Shown: positions 1 through 9,803 of the stretch, in pieces
Position numbering within the stretch: position 1 is the stretch's first letter
Layout of the letters: every line of letters begins with the position of its first letter
Origin: Tulasnella sp. 424
Taxonomy: Eukaryota; Basidiomycota; Agaricomycetes; Cantharellales; Tulasnellaceae
Direction of reading: 5' to 3'
NCBI GenBank assembly: GCA_019633425.1
Contig: WSUB01000430.1
Location: 1 to 11,331, forward strand
DNA: 11,331 bases
Program-made: the position numbers and the translations under genes
Notes under the pieces: generated by a model
The model's input: the letters and a program-made list of their open reading frames with translations, nothing else
What the model was told of the DNA's origin: nothing
Databases searched by the model: none

Positions 1-320
1 CTACTGAAGGGTACCAGAGCAGCGGCTCGGCTTCGATCACGGTCGGAACGGGCACAGGTTCAACCAACCCAACCACCACCACCACCCCCGGTGGAGTTCA
101 AACCACCTCCACCCCCCACACCACCACCACCACCGGTGGCAACACCGGAACCGTAAGCGTCTGATTCTTTAAGTCCGCCCCGAATGCGGATTCTGACTTT
201 TTCTATGTATAGTGCTCTGCCTTGTACGGCCAATGCGGTGGACAACAATGGACTGGAGCGACCTGCTGCTCGTCCGGTACTTGCAAGTACAGCAACGCCT
301 ATTACTCTCAGTGCTTGTAA
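1..320 (+). CDS. GH11 endo-1,4-beta-xylanase with C-terminal CBM1, 3' part only (copy 1)
   Basis: This is the end of a secreted endo-beta-1,4-xylanase gene. The catalytic domain and start lie left of the window. Exons are <1..152 and 213..320, with a 60-bp GTAAGC...TATAG intron (153-212, branch site CTGAC at 193-197). The first visible codons read [14 protein letters not shown], the last strand of the GH11 jelly roll, and the Glu is the family's acid/base catalyst. A linker rich in Thr, Gly and Pro follows (residues coded by about 57-152). A 35-residue CBM1 follows, with six cysteines, the CGGQQWTG core and an AYYSQCL end. Its Tyr5, Trp13 and YY pair are the expected cellulose-binding aromatics. 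The visible part has no frameshift or early stop. It is a tandem paralogue of the gene at 2331-3385: the first 55 bases differ at one position, but linker and CBM1 differ strongly. Family assignment is firm; intactness of the unseen part is unknown. Confidence 0.93.
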
Positions 321-1251
321 ATTTCTTCCGAAGTGGATTCCCTGGCCTGTGTTTCAGTTTAGTACAGGGTTGCGAAGCGCCGCTTGTATGTGCGAATATA
401 CACTGGTCTCGCTATTTGACTTTTCGATCATGTGCGGCAGTATTTCCGGAGTTCTGAAGTGTCTCTGAACAGCTATTGAATCATGCCATGGGGTCCGTCT
501 CGTTTAAAAGTGGAAAATCGCAGTGGTACGGGCGCGCTTCATCGTCTTCTCTTAGCTCGGTGCCGAGAGACCGACCGATTTCCTGGCAGGTGTGGCGGCC
601 GGATTAACAGCCTCCTTTCACACCCCTTGCGGATTCCTTCTTAGATGATACCAGAATTTCTCACAGGAGTCATCCCGCTATTGGAATGCCTCAGTTTCAA
701 CAGCCTTACGCTCGAGCTCGTCGCCGATTGAGGCACCAACAATAAAAGCCCACCCAATTTACGGACAGAGTCGTGCATACCCAATCAAGCCATCTGTGCA
801 ACATAGTTAGATCAAGACGAAGCACTAATCAGATTGAATTCGATACGTCAAGAATGCGGAACTGGTGGAAGCAGCACTCGGCCCGTGTCCCCTCGGGCAA
901 GCAGCCACGAAGGAATCAGTGAGTCATGTATTTCGATGCTTTCAATTTGGAAAACGTCGAGGCCATAACACGGATCCCTTTCTAATTGCCATCACATGCC
1001 TTCCCTTGAGGTCATGTTGACGAGCTCCGAGGGAGAGGTCATTCAATTGCCCCTTGCACACTCATCGGTTCTAATGTCGATGACCATGAAAACTGGATTC
1101 TCAACGGTAAAAAACCCCATGCATATTCGATATCCATCTGAATAAGTAAGTAGCTTATCAACTAAGGGAAAAAAGGAGGGCCATGCTGATCGTACAAAAG
1201 AAACGTTACTATAAATGAAAGCAAAAAGGTGTTCTACATATATTATTGCGA
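1..1251 (+). repeat. Tandem duplication, copy 1 (xylanase 3' end plus 3' flank)
   Basis: Base 1 corresponds to base 3021, and alignable sequence continues through the stop codon (318-320) to about 1251, where it matches about 4425. Shared anchors past the stop include CACTGGTCTCGC, TTGACTTTTCGATCATGTGC, ACGGATCCCTTTCTAAT and a 36-bp perfect block (1128-1163). Copy 1 carries about 80 bp at roughly 822-908 that copy 2 lacks. It lacks about 95 bp found at about 3645-3738 and about 110 bp found at about 4288-4402. After 1251 the copies share nothing obvious. The left end of the unit is outside the window. Confidence 0.9.
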
Positions 1252-2259
1252 GTCGACGAGACTGATGACCCGAGAGAAACGGTTTGTATTTCGGGTTCGG
1301 ATACTAATGAGAGCTTGCTTCTGAATCCGAATCAGCTTCCTGTCGTGTAACCCCGACGTGTCTTTCTCGGATTCCCAAACAACTCCTCGATCTGGATTTT
1401 GGTGTCTGTTTTGAGACCATTTCTCTCAAACCTCTTAGGCTAGGTTACATACTATGTTAGGTTACGCATGGTAACTGCGTTGATATTACCAAAACTATCG
1501 TACAACTTACCGGCATTCCTCCGACTAAGGCATCAGGAAAACGTGATTTCTCGCGCTTGAGCCAAATTTAACGTTCTCACAGTCTCAGAGGCCCTCACAC
1601 CCAAAAACGGGTCCTAAAAAGTGACATCTGTTGGAGTTTGAGGTCTCGGCAAGGAGAGAGGATCCTATGCTTCGGGTCGCCGTCGCCGAGTTCTGCCAGG
1701 CCCAGGCGGAGACATCCTAAGACGCGTGCCCGCGAGAAATCGACCCTTCCATACCCTTCCATACCATCATGGCTAATCTCGTTTGAGAAAGATCGAAGAG
1801 TCTCAGATGGAGACAGGGCACTCCACGCGGAGACGCCCGTTCTCCTTCTTGGAAGGCTGGATGCCGAGATTTTCTCGGCGTCTCACCAGCCTCAGAACGG
1901 TACGGTATCATGTAGGCGGAGCTCCCACGCTTTCTTGATGAGGTCTACTCGACGTTTAGGGAATTAGAAGTGGACCCGAGGTTTCTTAGTGTTCGGGAGC
2001 GAGAACCCGAGCAATCCCCGCCACTCGACGCCTTGCCGGATAACAAGGCCTCGAGAGACATATTCCACCACGAAGTGGCTATATTTAGAATCCGCAACTA
2101 AAGGTACGCTCGGTTACCAAATGGAGTAATCTCAGCGACATTTCGCCATCTCATTCTTGCTCCTAATATGCATTGTCCGGAGTTTTGGACCGGAGTTGAA
2201 AGAACTTGATCTGCGGATAATTGAAGCTAAATTCAAATTATTCGGGGGCCAGAAAGCAC
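321..2259. other. Intergenic region between the two xylanase genes
   Basis: No convincing gene is present. Bases 321-1251 are the duplicated 3' flank of xylanase copy 1. Bases 1252-2259 are found once in the window and form the upstream region of xylanase copy 2. Inside are an inverted repeat GTTAC-GCATG-GTAAC (1461-1475) beside repeated TAGGTTAC words, two tandem CCCTTCCATA decamers (1744-1763), a GGCTAA word (1771-1776) that fits the ascomycete XlnR core GGC(A/T)3, and a 7-bp perfect hairpin GCCGAGA/TCTCGGC (1863-1879). The open frames at 1638-1967 (+) and 1717-1911 (-) have no start context, splice partner or recognisable motif. Confidence 0.6.
2016..2195. promoter_or_regulatory. Candidate carbon-catabolite-repressor (Cre1/Mig1-type) sites upstream of xylanase copy 2
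   Basis: Three words match the Cre1/CreA consensus SYGGRG: GCGGGG on the minus strand (2016-2021) and CCGGAG on the plus strand twice (2177-2182 and 2190-2195). The last two lie in a direct repeat, CCGGAGTT, 13 bp apart and about 140-155 bp before the start codon. Closely spaced pairs are typical of working Cre1 sites in ascomycete xylanase promoters. The motif is short and its use here is inferred. Confidence 0.35.
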
Positions 2260-3385
<1,126 letters not shown>

Positions 3386-4526
3386 ATCTCTTTTCGAAGT
3401 AGGTTCCATCGCCTGTGTTTTCAGGGGGTTGCGAAGCGCCGGCCGGTTGTACATACATCCGAATATACACTGGTCTCGCCTTTTGACTTTTCGATCATGT
3501 GCGGCAATATCCCGTAATTATTGAGTGACTCTGAAAAAAACTATTTACCCATGCCATGGAGTCCGTCTTGTTTAAAAGTGGAAATCGCAGGGGAACGGGC
3601 GAGCTTCGTCGTCTTCTCTTAGACCGGTGCCGAACGACGTGGTCGTCTTTTTGAGGACCTGAATTCTATAACATCGTTCATCTCGATGTAACGGCACCTG
3701 TATGCAACGGGTAGGTAAAGGATGGACGGGTATAGACATGGTGGCGACCTGTGGCAGCCGTACCTCCTTTCACGCCAGTTGTGGATTCCTTCTCGGATGA
3801 TGCCAATATCTCTCATAGGAGACCTCCCGCTATCCCAATGGTTCCGCTTCAACAGCCTTGCGGTAAAGCTGCTCGCCGGTTGAGGCAACAATAAGAGCCG
3901 CCCAATTCACGGACAGAGTCGCACATGTCCAAACAAAACCGTCTGTGCTACGGAGTTAGATCGAGGCGACCCACCTGGCAAAGGAATCATGTATTTCGAT
4001 ACTTTCAATACGGTAACCGTCGAGGCCAAATAATTAACACGGATCCCTTTCTAATCGCCGTCACACGCCATCCCTTGAGGTATTAACGAGCTCCGAGGTG
4101 GAGAAGTTCATTCAATTACTGCACTCATCGGTTCCGACGTCGACGACTGAATTAATTCCCAACGGTAGAGACACCCATGCATAAACGATATCCATCTGAA
4201 TAAGTAAGTAGCTTATCAACTTAGGAAAAAGGAAGACCATTCTAATGGTACAAGAAAGCAGGTAGAAACGTTAAATGAAAGCAAAAGAGGAAGACGACGC
4301 GGCTTACTAAAAAGAAAGGCGAAAACAAAAGAGAGAGAAGACGTGACAAGAGAATAATAGTAGCTAGCCAGGGAGGTTTATGTACGAAAAGAGGACTAGG
4401 GGACATTCTACATATATCGTTGCGACGATTACTTGAAAGTTCTGAGGTTCGAGGATTTGGAAGAGGGGAGATAGGGGTGTTCGGTTGCGGTGAAAGGCGG
4501 TAATGGGGACGATGGTGGGAGTGGGC
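3386..4526. other. Intergenic region between xylanase copy 2 and the PTC7-like gene (convergent 3' ends)
   Basis: No gene seen. The stretch is almost wholly the duplicated flank (to about 4425). It takes in the 3' untranslated regions of the xylanase (plus strand) and the phosphatase (minus strand). Bases about 4222-4360 are strongly purine-rich on the plus strand (GAAAG, AGAGAGAGAAG), which is pyrimidine-rich on the phosphatase strand. The minus frame at 3619-3891 is not kept in copy 1 and is not counted as a gene. Confidence 0.6.
4186..4221. other. Perfectly conserved 36-bp noncoding block (pair of 1128-1163)
   Basis: All 36 bases are identical in the two copies, while the surrounding flank carries many substitutions and indels. 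The block lies about 800 bp past each xylanase stop codon. It contains ATAAG-7nt-CTTAT, able to form a small hairpin, and a GTAAGT word identical to a consensus splice donor. Its function is unknown. It could be a 3'-processing or regulatory site, or simply a chance cold spot. Confidence 0.5.
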
Positions 4527-6777
4527 TTAGCGAGTCGAGTTGAGGCGGAGCTTTGCCAGAGCATCGATCGCGGAAGATGACGACGAGCGCATGTGGTTGT
4601 AAGCAGGTGCCGGTTGAGGAGGTTCGGGAGAAGGTTCGGGGACGCTTGAGATGATGGCGACAAGGACGCTGATGTCTATAAAATCCAGAACAGGAAACAC
4701 CAGTTAGCAAAACACTTCAAGTCAAAAAAGGAAAGAAGAGAGAAAGAAAACGTACCGTCACCCTTCCCACCAACGAACCGAACGCCAGCCTCCCTCGCCC
4801 TCCTTCCAAACGGAATCTCATCCCTCACCCACTCGGGCTCCTCTTCCTCCTCGACGGGCCAACCGATCCCACCCAAGCCAGCTCCACCGTACTCCCCATC
4901 CCCACCAAACCCGTCTCCCAAAACGAAATCGTCGTCCAACTGACCGTCAGACTGGGTGATGGATTTGTGAATGGGCAGTTCCATCCCTTCGACGACTGGG
5001 ATGGGTTTGAGTAGAGGTGAAGGTGGTGGTGTGGGGGTTTGAGTTACTTGTGAGGTCGATGCGAGGGGCGCTGCCGCCGCTGGTCGTGGTGGAATCGGCA
5101 TTGGTGCGGAAGTTGATGCTGGTCGGGTTGACGAAGGTGGGGGTGGAGGTGGACCTTTTGGAGGTGGCGGGATCCTCATCCCTTTCGACGCAAACGCACC
5201 CATCGTCCCACTCGCATCAGCAGTCATCGCTCTCCTCTCGCTCACACGCTTGGCTCGGGACGCCAGAGCTTCCGATAACCGCTGCGCCAAGACGGTGTTG
5301 GTCACAGGCCCCGCAGGCGCATGTGCGTTTCGCAGATGACTCGACGCAGGTGGGGTCTGGCCCGACGTCGTCGACGAAGCCGAAAACGAAAGCGAGCCTC
5401 CTGCTCCTCCGGTTTGGGAAGGTAAGGGGGAAGTGCGAATGAGCCGGTTGATCTCGTCCACGACGTCCTCGTCCCACAGGTTATCCCCCATCCCATCACT
5501 TGCCAAAATGACAATATCGTTCGCTTTGACGGGAACGGTTAATCGCTGAGCGTGCTTCGCGGGAGTCGTGTCGGAACGGGGACCGAGCTGGTAAGGATAG
5601 TTGAACTGTGAAATTTAGGGGTAAAAAATCGAAGGGTCAGCCACCAAGATAAGCTTAATCCAGCAACAAGGTTGCTCCGTGTTAGCCGAAAACTCACGGA
5701 GTGCTGCATCTCCTCACTACGGAAAACCATTTCTCCGTCCCGGACTACGCATACGACGCAATCACCAACGTGCGCGATGCGTAGTTCCGATTCCGCGAGG
5801 ACGGCGAGTGTGGCGGTGCTTGACCCTAACATACCCGATTGCTTTGCATCGTGAATGCAGCGCTCGTAAGATGTCTGGAGGATCTGCACTGGGTCCGGGC
5901 CGGAGGTGGGTGGTGGTGCGGAGTTGGCGGTCGAGGTGTTGGGGGTTGAGGCGCTTGAGGGTGGGGGTGTCGGGTAGCTGTGATCTGGCTGTTGCTGTCG
6001 CGCGAGCTCGTAGGAGCAGAAGTGCATCAACTTCTTCGCAAAGAGAGCGCTGTTGCTTTCTCCCTTGTGCTTCCACCCTCCTACGCCGTCAGCGACACCG
6101 AGTGCGTCGGGCCGAAGGAAATAAGCGTCTTCGCCGACTTGGACCGCGAGGCTGTAGGCCGCCGGGTCCTCTTTTGAAGCTCCGCTGCCGGTCGATAATG
6201 AGGATGATGACGTCGGAGCACTTGCAGACAGGCGAGCGTGCTGCTGCTGATGCAGCTCATCCTTGCTCGGATGTTCCTCCGACTGCTGGGTTTTGCGCCT
6301 TTTCGGGATCCCGTACGCTCCCATTTCCAAACTAAACGTCCTCCGTTCCTTTCCTGTCCCCTCGCTTGGCCCCTCCCACGGCAATCGACGCTCGATTTCA
6401 CTTCTGCCTGAGTTGGTTGAGGTTGGGACGAACCATACTAGGGGCAGTCCGTTGCCGCCTGGATAAGCATGTGAAGAGTTGGTGGTGTACCGAGGGTGTG
6501 CGATCGTCGAAGTGGACGAGGAACCGGAATGAGTGGGAGGCGGCGAATACGGTGTAAGAGCGGTTGTGGGTTGGCTCGGGCCTTTGAGGATGCGGGGCGC
6601 AGATGAAGGTCCTCCGGATTGTGTTGAGGATGATCCGGACGGTTGAGACGTCTGGGGAAGGACGTCAAAGTAAAGAGGGGACGACTGGGTGGTGTAGGCT
6701 GTGGCTGTTGATAGCTTGCGCCTGGCAGCTTGAGTCGTGCTTCGCGGTAAGAGCTTGAGGTGCGCTCCAGGCTTCAT
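4527..6777 (-). CDS. PTC7: PTC7-like mitochondrial PP2C-type protein phosphatase
   Basis: Metal-dependent Ser/Thr phosphatase of the Ptc7/PPTC7 family. In yeast it acts in mitochondria and activates coenzyme Q synthesis by dephosphorylating Coq7. Minus-strand exons 6777..5698, 5605..4756 and 4675..4527 give 692 aa. Introns are 92 bp (GTGAGT...TTCACAG) and 80 bp (GTACGT...TTATAG). Residues 1-37 have no acidic residue and contain ARRKLSTAT, a likely mitochondrial presequence. Catalytic motifs are LRPDALGVADGVGGW (metal Asp230), GSSTATLAVL (318-327), AHVGDC (Asp339), FNYPYQLGP (361-369), ILASDGMGDNLWDEDV (Asp397) and GKGDDISVLVA, whose Asp pair 643-644 is joined across the second splice. Yeast and human proteins are about 300-340 aa. 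The excess is a Ser/Thr-rich N-terminal region and a Pro/Ser-rich insertion at about 420-615. The start ATG has A at -3. Confidence 0.92.
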
Positions 6778-6797
6778 GATGAGCGCTGGAGGTCGTC

Positions 6798-6835
6798 GAG
6801 CTCGATGGCAAAGGAGAAGAAAAAAAGAGATTGAT
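6798..6835 (-). promoter_or_regulatory. Pyrimidine-rich leader/promoter of the PTC7-like gene
   Basis: On the minus strand, 20-60 bp before the ATG, lies a run of T and C (read on the plus strand as GGAGAAGAAAAAAAGAGA at about 6813-6830). No TATA box is evident. CT-rich tracts at the transcription start are common in filamentous fungal housekeeping genes. This is a weak positional call. Confidence 0.4.
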
Positions 6836-7100
6836 GGGGAGGGCTTTTGATGGAAGTGGACAAATGATGTGTGGTCAATTTCACGCTAGACTGGGACAGA
6901 CTGGGACGCGGGAAAATGTTTGGACTCTCCAATCCAAGGGACTCCGACTCTCACACACCGCCGACTCATGCCGAGGCCCACCTGATATCAACACACATGA
7001 GTCTAATGCCCCATCGGTGTTCAGTTCTCCGTCTGGTCCTTCAATTCTCGCAGACGAACCATGCTGACTCCTGCTGGTCAACGTGCCTTTGCTATTTCTC

Positions 7101-7589
7101 TCAACGCTGAACTATGAAAAGAACCGCATGCTTTCCATTTCGTAGCCGTTGCGTCACTCGTTTGCTATCAAAGCATGTCAAGGGGGTTAACGTACAAAGC
7201 ACCACACCTGCACCACCCTCCTTCCAGCGAAATCTGGATGGCCACAACGGCGTACCTGGGTCTAGTCTCGATTCGCCCAAGATAATGGGATAGCGGCATG
7301 CTCCTATCGCGGCTATCGTTCCACACCACTCGCTCTCAAAGGAAGCTCCAGTCAAGATCGTTGCATTAGCCTCGCCATTCGAAGCTGTTTGCTGGGATTC
7401 GCAGGATCCATCGGGCCCGTCGTCTGGTCGAGCATCCAAGCTACAGTACCCCTCTCTGTTGCGCCATTTGAAAGATGGAACACCACCAGCGATCGCCCTG
7501 CCAAGCATCGAACGTGTCTCGTTGACCAAAGACAGGTTAATTGGGACGGGCATCAAAACACACCTCGTGACGAGGTTTCTGTGCTGCAA
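7101..7589 (-). CDS. Unrecognised open frame, 162 codons, possibly an exon or gene relic
   Basis: This is the longest open frame outside the named genes. Its translation has balanced composition (for example MPVPINLSLVNETRSMLG, then GASFESEWCGTIAAIGACRY) and no low-complexity bias, but I recognise no family. A TTCTTGCAG acceptor-like site lies at its upstream edge near 7589, and GTACGC and GTGTGG donor-like words lie inside. It could therefore be an internal exon rather than a gene starting at its first ATG. I see no TATA box or partner exons, and the frame may be chance. A homology search or RNA reads would decide. Confidence 0.18.
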   Translation of the reverse strand: MQHRNLVTRCVLMPVPINLSLVNETRSMLGRAIAGGVPSFKWRNREGYCSLDARPDDGPDGSCESQQTASNGEANATILTGASFESEWCGTIAAIGACRYPIILGESRLDPGTPLWPSRFRWKEGGAGVVLCTLTPLTCFDSKRVTQRLRNGKHAVLFIVQR

Positions 7590-8094
7590 GAACCGCTTAG
7601 CGCCGCGTAGCTGCGGTCACGCTTGCAAGAATTCATCTCACCAGGCATAGCCCGCGGATCAAAAGATCATTTCGGTTTTCCTCGAAATCTTTTTGCGACA
7701 AATGGCCTTAGATACGAGAAATACCCACACGTATTTGCTGAATGAGATGGCGTTTCGAAGACTTCTAAAATAGACATCGATCCGCATGTAACAAAGTTTC
7801 TTCGTCAATCTTGAAAAGCCTGCAGGCCGCAAGTTTCCCGTCAAATTGCCTTCTTGTGGTTGGATAGTTTCAAAAAAGTAAAATCCCGCGCGGGGAAGCC
7901 TTCGCCGACCCCACTTTTGCTTTAACCTAAGCTCCTGACGGGCCTTGCTCTGTTGGCGAGTGGCCATTCCCTCCGAGAGCAAAGGGGGTTTGTAAATCCG
8001 CAATCTAGATTAGAGATTTGCCGCCGGTTTCTCCTGCTTTGATTTCAAAAAAGGTGGTGATGAAGATCGCTCGTATGAAATTTCGACTCGACGG

Positions 8095-8110
8095 CCCGAG
8101 CCCGCTCGGG
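8095..8110. promoter_or_regulatory. 16-bp palindrome with inverted CCCGAGC arms
   Basis: Perfect 7-bp inverted repeat CCCGAGC/GCTCGGG with a 2-bp centre, about 290 bp before the tRNA gene. CGG/CCG half-sites in palindromes are typical of Zn2Cys6 regulators. No gene is clearly placed to be controlled by it. Confidence 0.25.
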
Positions 8111-8365
8111 TTAAAACATCACGTTGAGCATTGAGCGAAGCATTTCGTCGCTAAACTGCTTGCAATCTGTCTCTGTAGTGGTCAACTGTGGAACGATTAG
8201 GCATGCCTAGTGAAGCGAACCGTGAACTCTCGAGTAAGGAATCATGCCTTCCCGGACCTCCCACATTCTCGACCCTCTGTGCAAATGATTAGTCAAGGTC
8301 TGCAACCAGTCTTGCTCGTCGAAACCTGTCCCGAGGAAGAATCTGCCGATGGGGATATCCTGCAC

Positions 8366-8372
8366 TATATAG
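8366..8372 (+). promoter_or_regulatory. Upstream TATA-like element of tRNA-Lys
   Basis: TATATAG lies 29 bp before the first base of the tRNA, the spacing at which TFIIIB-bound TATA elements assist tRNA transcription in some fungi, for example fission yeast. The internal A box (about 8408-8419, TAGCTCAATCGG) and B box (about 8467-8477, GGTTCGACCCC) are also present. Confidence 0.5.
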
Positions 8373-8400
8373 TTTATTGGGCCGGGCACGTGTCAAGCCT

Positions 8401-8488
8401 GCCTGGCTAGCTCAATCGGTAGAGCGTGAGACTCTTATCACTTAAGAGTACGATCTCAAGGTTGCGGGTTCGACCCCCGCGTTAGGCT
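8401..8488 (+). tRNA. tRNA-Lys (anticodon CTT) with a 15-nt intron
   Basis: Cloverleaf folds fully. The acceptor pairs GCCTGGC (8401-8407) with GTTAGGC (8481-8487), including two G-T pairs. The D arm is GCTC...GAGC, the anticodon stem is TGAGA/TCTCA, the variable loop is AGGTT, and the T arm is GCGGG-TTCGACC-CCCGC. The loop reads CT-CTT-A, then an intron at 8438-8452, then A. The intron sits one base 3' of the anticodon, the standard eukaryotic nuclear position, and its TAAGAG word pairs with CTCTTA over the anticodon as expected of a pre-tRNA splicing substrate. The base after the acceptor stem (8488) is T, where G or A would be more usual for tRNA-Lys. Confidence 0.97.
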
Positions 8489-8502
8489 ACTGGGAACAGT
8501 TC

Positions 8503-8507
8503 TTTTT
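8503..8507 (+). terminator. RNA polymerase III terminator of tRNA-Lys
   Basis: A TTTTT run starts 15 bp after the tRNA ends, with a backup TTTT at 8513-8516. T-runs of this length end Pol III transcripts. Confidence 0.8.
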
Positions 8508-8554
8508 ACTTCTTTTATTTTGCTCACTGCCGACGCGGACCGGAGAGTTTACTC

Positions 8555-8990
8555 CATTAAAGCGAACACGTTCTTTATGACTATAAAGTTCCCCCTATCC
8601 CAGCATAAATGCACTATGCAATAGAGCAATCAGCTTTCCAGATCGTCCATACGGCCGGCGGAGAATCAAACGTACGCTTCTATAGACGGATCTGGGCGAG
8701 TGTAGCTAAGGGCTTAGTGGGAAAGAAAAAGGGCCGGATTCAGAAATTCAATTTGTATCCAGTGTACTCAACATGACTGAACGAACGATGGGCACAGTTC
8801 CTCTCCGATATCCTTTTCCAGGCAATGGTTTCCGGAGGATTGAGACCGAGTTCAAGCGCGTGAGAGGACGAATTGCCGAGTACAAAGAGGGTTTCCAGAA
8901 TCATCAACCTACGGACTATTGAAAGCTTTGGAATCTCATCCATGAGCTAACAATAACTTGGAAGAAGGTGTTTTGACGTTGATCAGTCAG
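8555..8990 (+). repeat. Diverged direct repeat, unit A
   Basis: This unit can be aligned by eye with 9804-10252. Shared anchors in order are CATT(C)AAAGCG, ATAGAG(C/T)AAT, CAGCTTTCC, GAGAATCAAACGTAC, ACTGA(A/G)CGA, and a 3' end reading IESFG-(I/M)-x-S-x-S-stop (stop at 8948-8950). In that frame unit A has two in-frame TGA codons upstream, so as a coding sequence it would be broken. It starts about 65 bp past the tRNA. Confidence 0.6.
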
Positions 8991-9803
8991 CTATCAATAA
9001 CTTTGAATGAGGAGTGGCCAAGATTGTTCGGCTGTCCGCTTCAAGGTTCAAAGTTGTGTGTCGCATCGGGGAACTTCCCAGGCCATTGGACTCGCTAGAA
9101 CCGTGCTAGCGTGTTCCTTTGGTATTATTTATGTAGGACTTGTCGCTCAGGGCCAGCCTATGGGACGAAGGGATCTGTTGGCAGAATGAAATGAGAGGGG
9201 ACCGGGGCGATAATGAGGATTGTTATATGTTCGTTATTGTTATCGTAGAGCTAGTACGGTTGCTACTTATAGTATGTAAGAATAAAGGAAATACATGATA
9301 GTGTGGGTTACACAGTAACTGTAACATATGGAAACTGTACGCTACGGTTGTCTAGAGACATTAACAAAAGGTAGTGCTATGGTTACTGAAACCGAATCCG
9401 CCAACAGGATCAAGTCGCCCATGAAGCCCGTCCGCAAAGCAAGAGTGAACAGTACGGCAACCAAGTTTACCCAACCACGACGCAATAATGTTCAACCCCT
9501 TACAGGTATCAAGCACACAGGAAATAACCTCAGGTTTGCAGGATTATTACGATCAATAAAGTCTCAACCACGTCGAAGTCGCTATTTTTCGACTCCGCCG
9601 CTCGGGCGTTGGATTCCTGCCATTTCCGTAAGGACACTGGTAATTGATATAACTATCGCGATGGTGGATGCGAGTCACCTAGGGCACTCTTAGACTCCTC
9701 GTGCTGGATCCGAGGGCTGTGGAAGCGGTCGTTAGTAATATTGCGAATGACATGTTCTGCACAAATAGTCACTGTCACTGAGTGTGACTTGACTATGTAT
9801 TTG
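8991..9803. other. Spacer between the two diverged repeat units
   Basis: No gene recognised. The plus-strand frame at 9328-9693 (121 codons, rich in Lys and Arg) has no recognisable motif and is probably chance. Small inverted repeats are present: CGCTAG-7nt-CTAGCG (9093-9111) and ACAGT-A-ACTGT (9312-9322), the latter nested in GTTAC...GTAAC (9307-9325). Confidence 0.5.

Larger units (their letters stand above)
6778..8365. other. Intergenic region between the PTC7-like gene and tRNA-Lys
   Basis: No convincing gene. The part next to 6777 should hold the phosphatase promoter. Two tandem copies of GACTGGGAC(A/G) sit at 6889-6908. A 16-bp palindrome, CCCGAGC-CC-GCTCGGG, lies at 8095-8110. The only long frame is on the minus strand at 7101-7589 (listed separately). 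Frames at 7659-8003 (-) and 8210-8410 (+) show nothing protein-like. Confidence 0.55.

Noticed and set aside
60..248. Glycine-rich minus-strand open frame
   Set aside because: It is the reverse of the Thr/Pro linker repeat of xylanase copy 1. GGT codons are the complement of ACC.
1..320. Xylanase copy 1 as a pseudogene
   Set aside because: Splice sites, frame, acid/base Glu, all six CBM1 cysteines and the stop are intact in the visible part. The truncation is the window edge.
1638..1967. 109-codon plus-strand frame upstream of xylanase copy 2
   Set aside because: Arg/Ser-rich, lies in the expected promoter region and overlaps a hairpin and short repeats. No protein-like features.
3619..3891. 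90-codon minus-strand frame in the duplicated flank
   Set aside because: The homologous segment in copy 1 (about 580-735) has indels that break the frame, so it is not conserved as protein.
5017..5442. 141-codon plus-strand frame
   Set aside because: Antisense to the Pro/Ser-rich insertion of the phosphatase. No signals of its own.
5679..6335. 218-codon plus-strand frame
   Set aside because: Antisense to phosphatase exon 1, which has the full set of PP2C motifs. Arg-rich composition is typical of a shadow frame.
9328..9693. 121-codon plus-strand frame, Lys/Arg-rich
   Set aside because: No motif, no homologue recognised, no promoter or splice signals, and it lies between decayed repeats. 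Kept only as a note.
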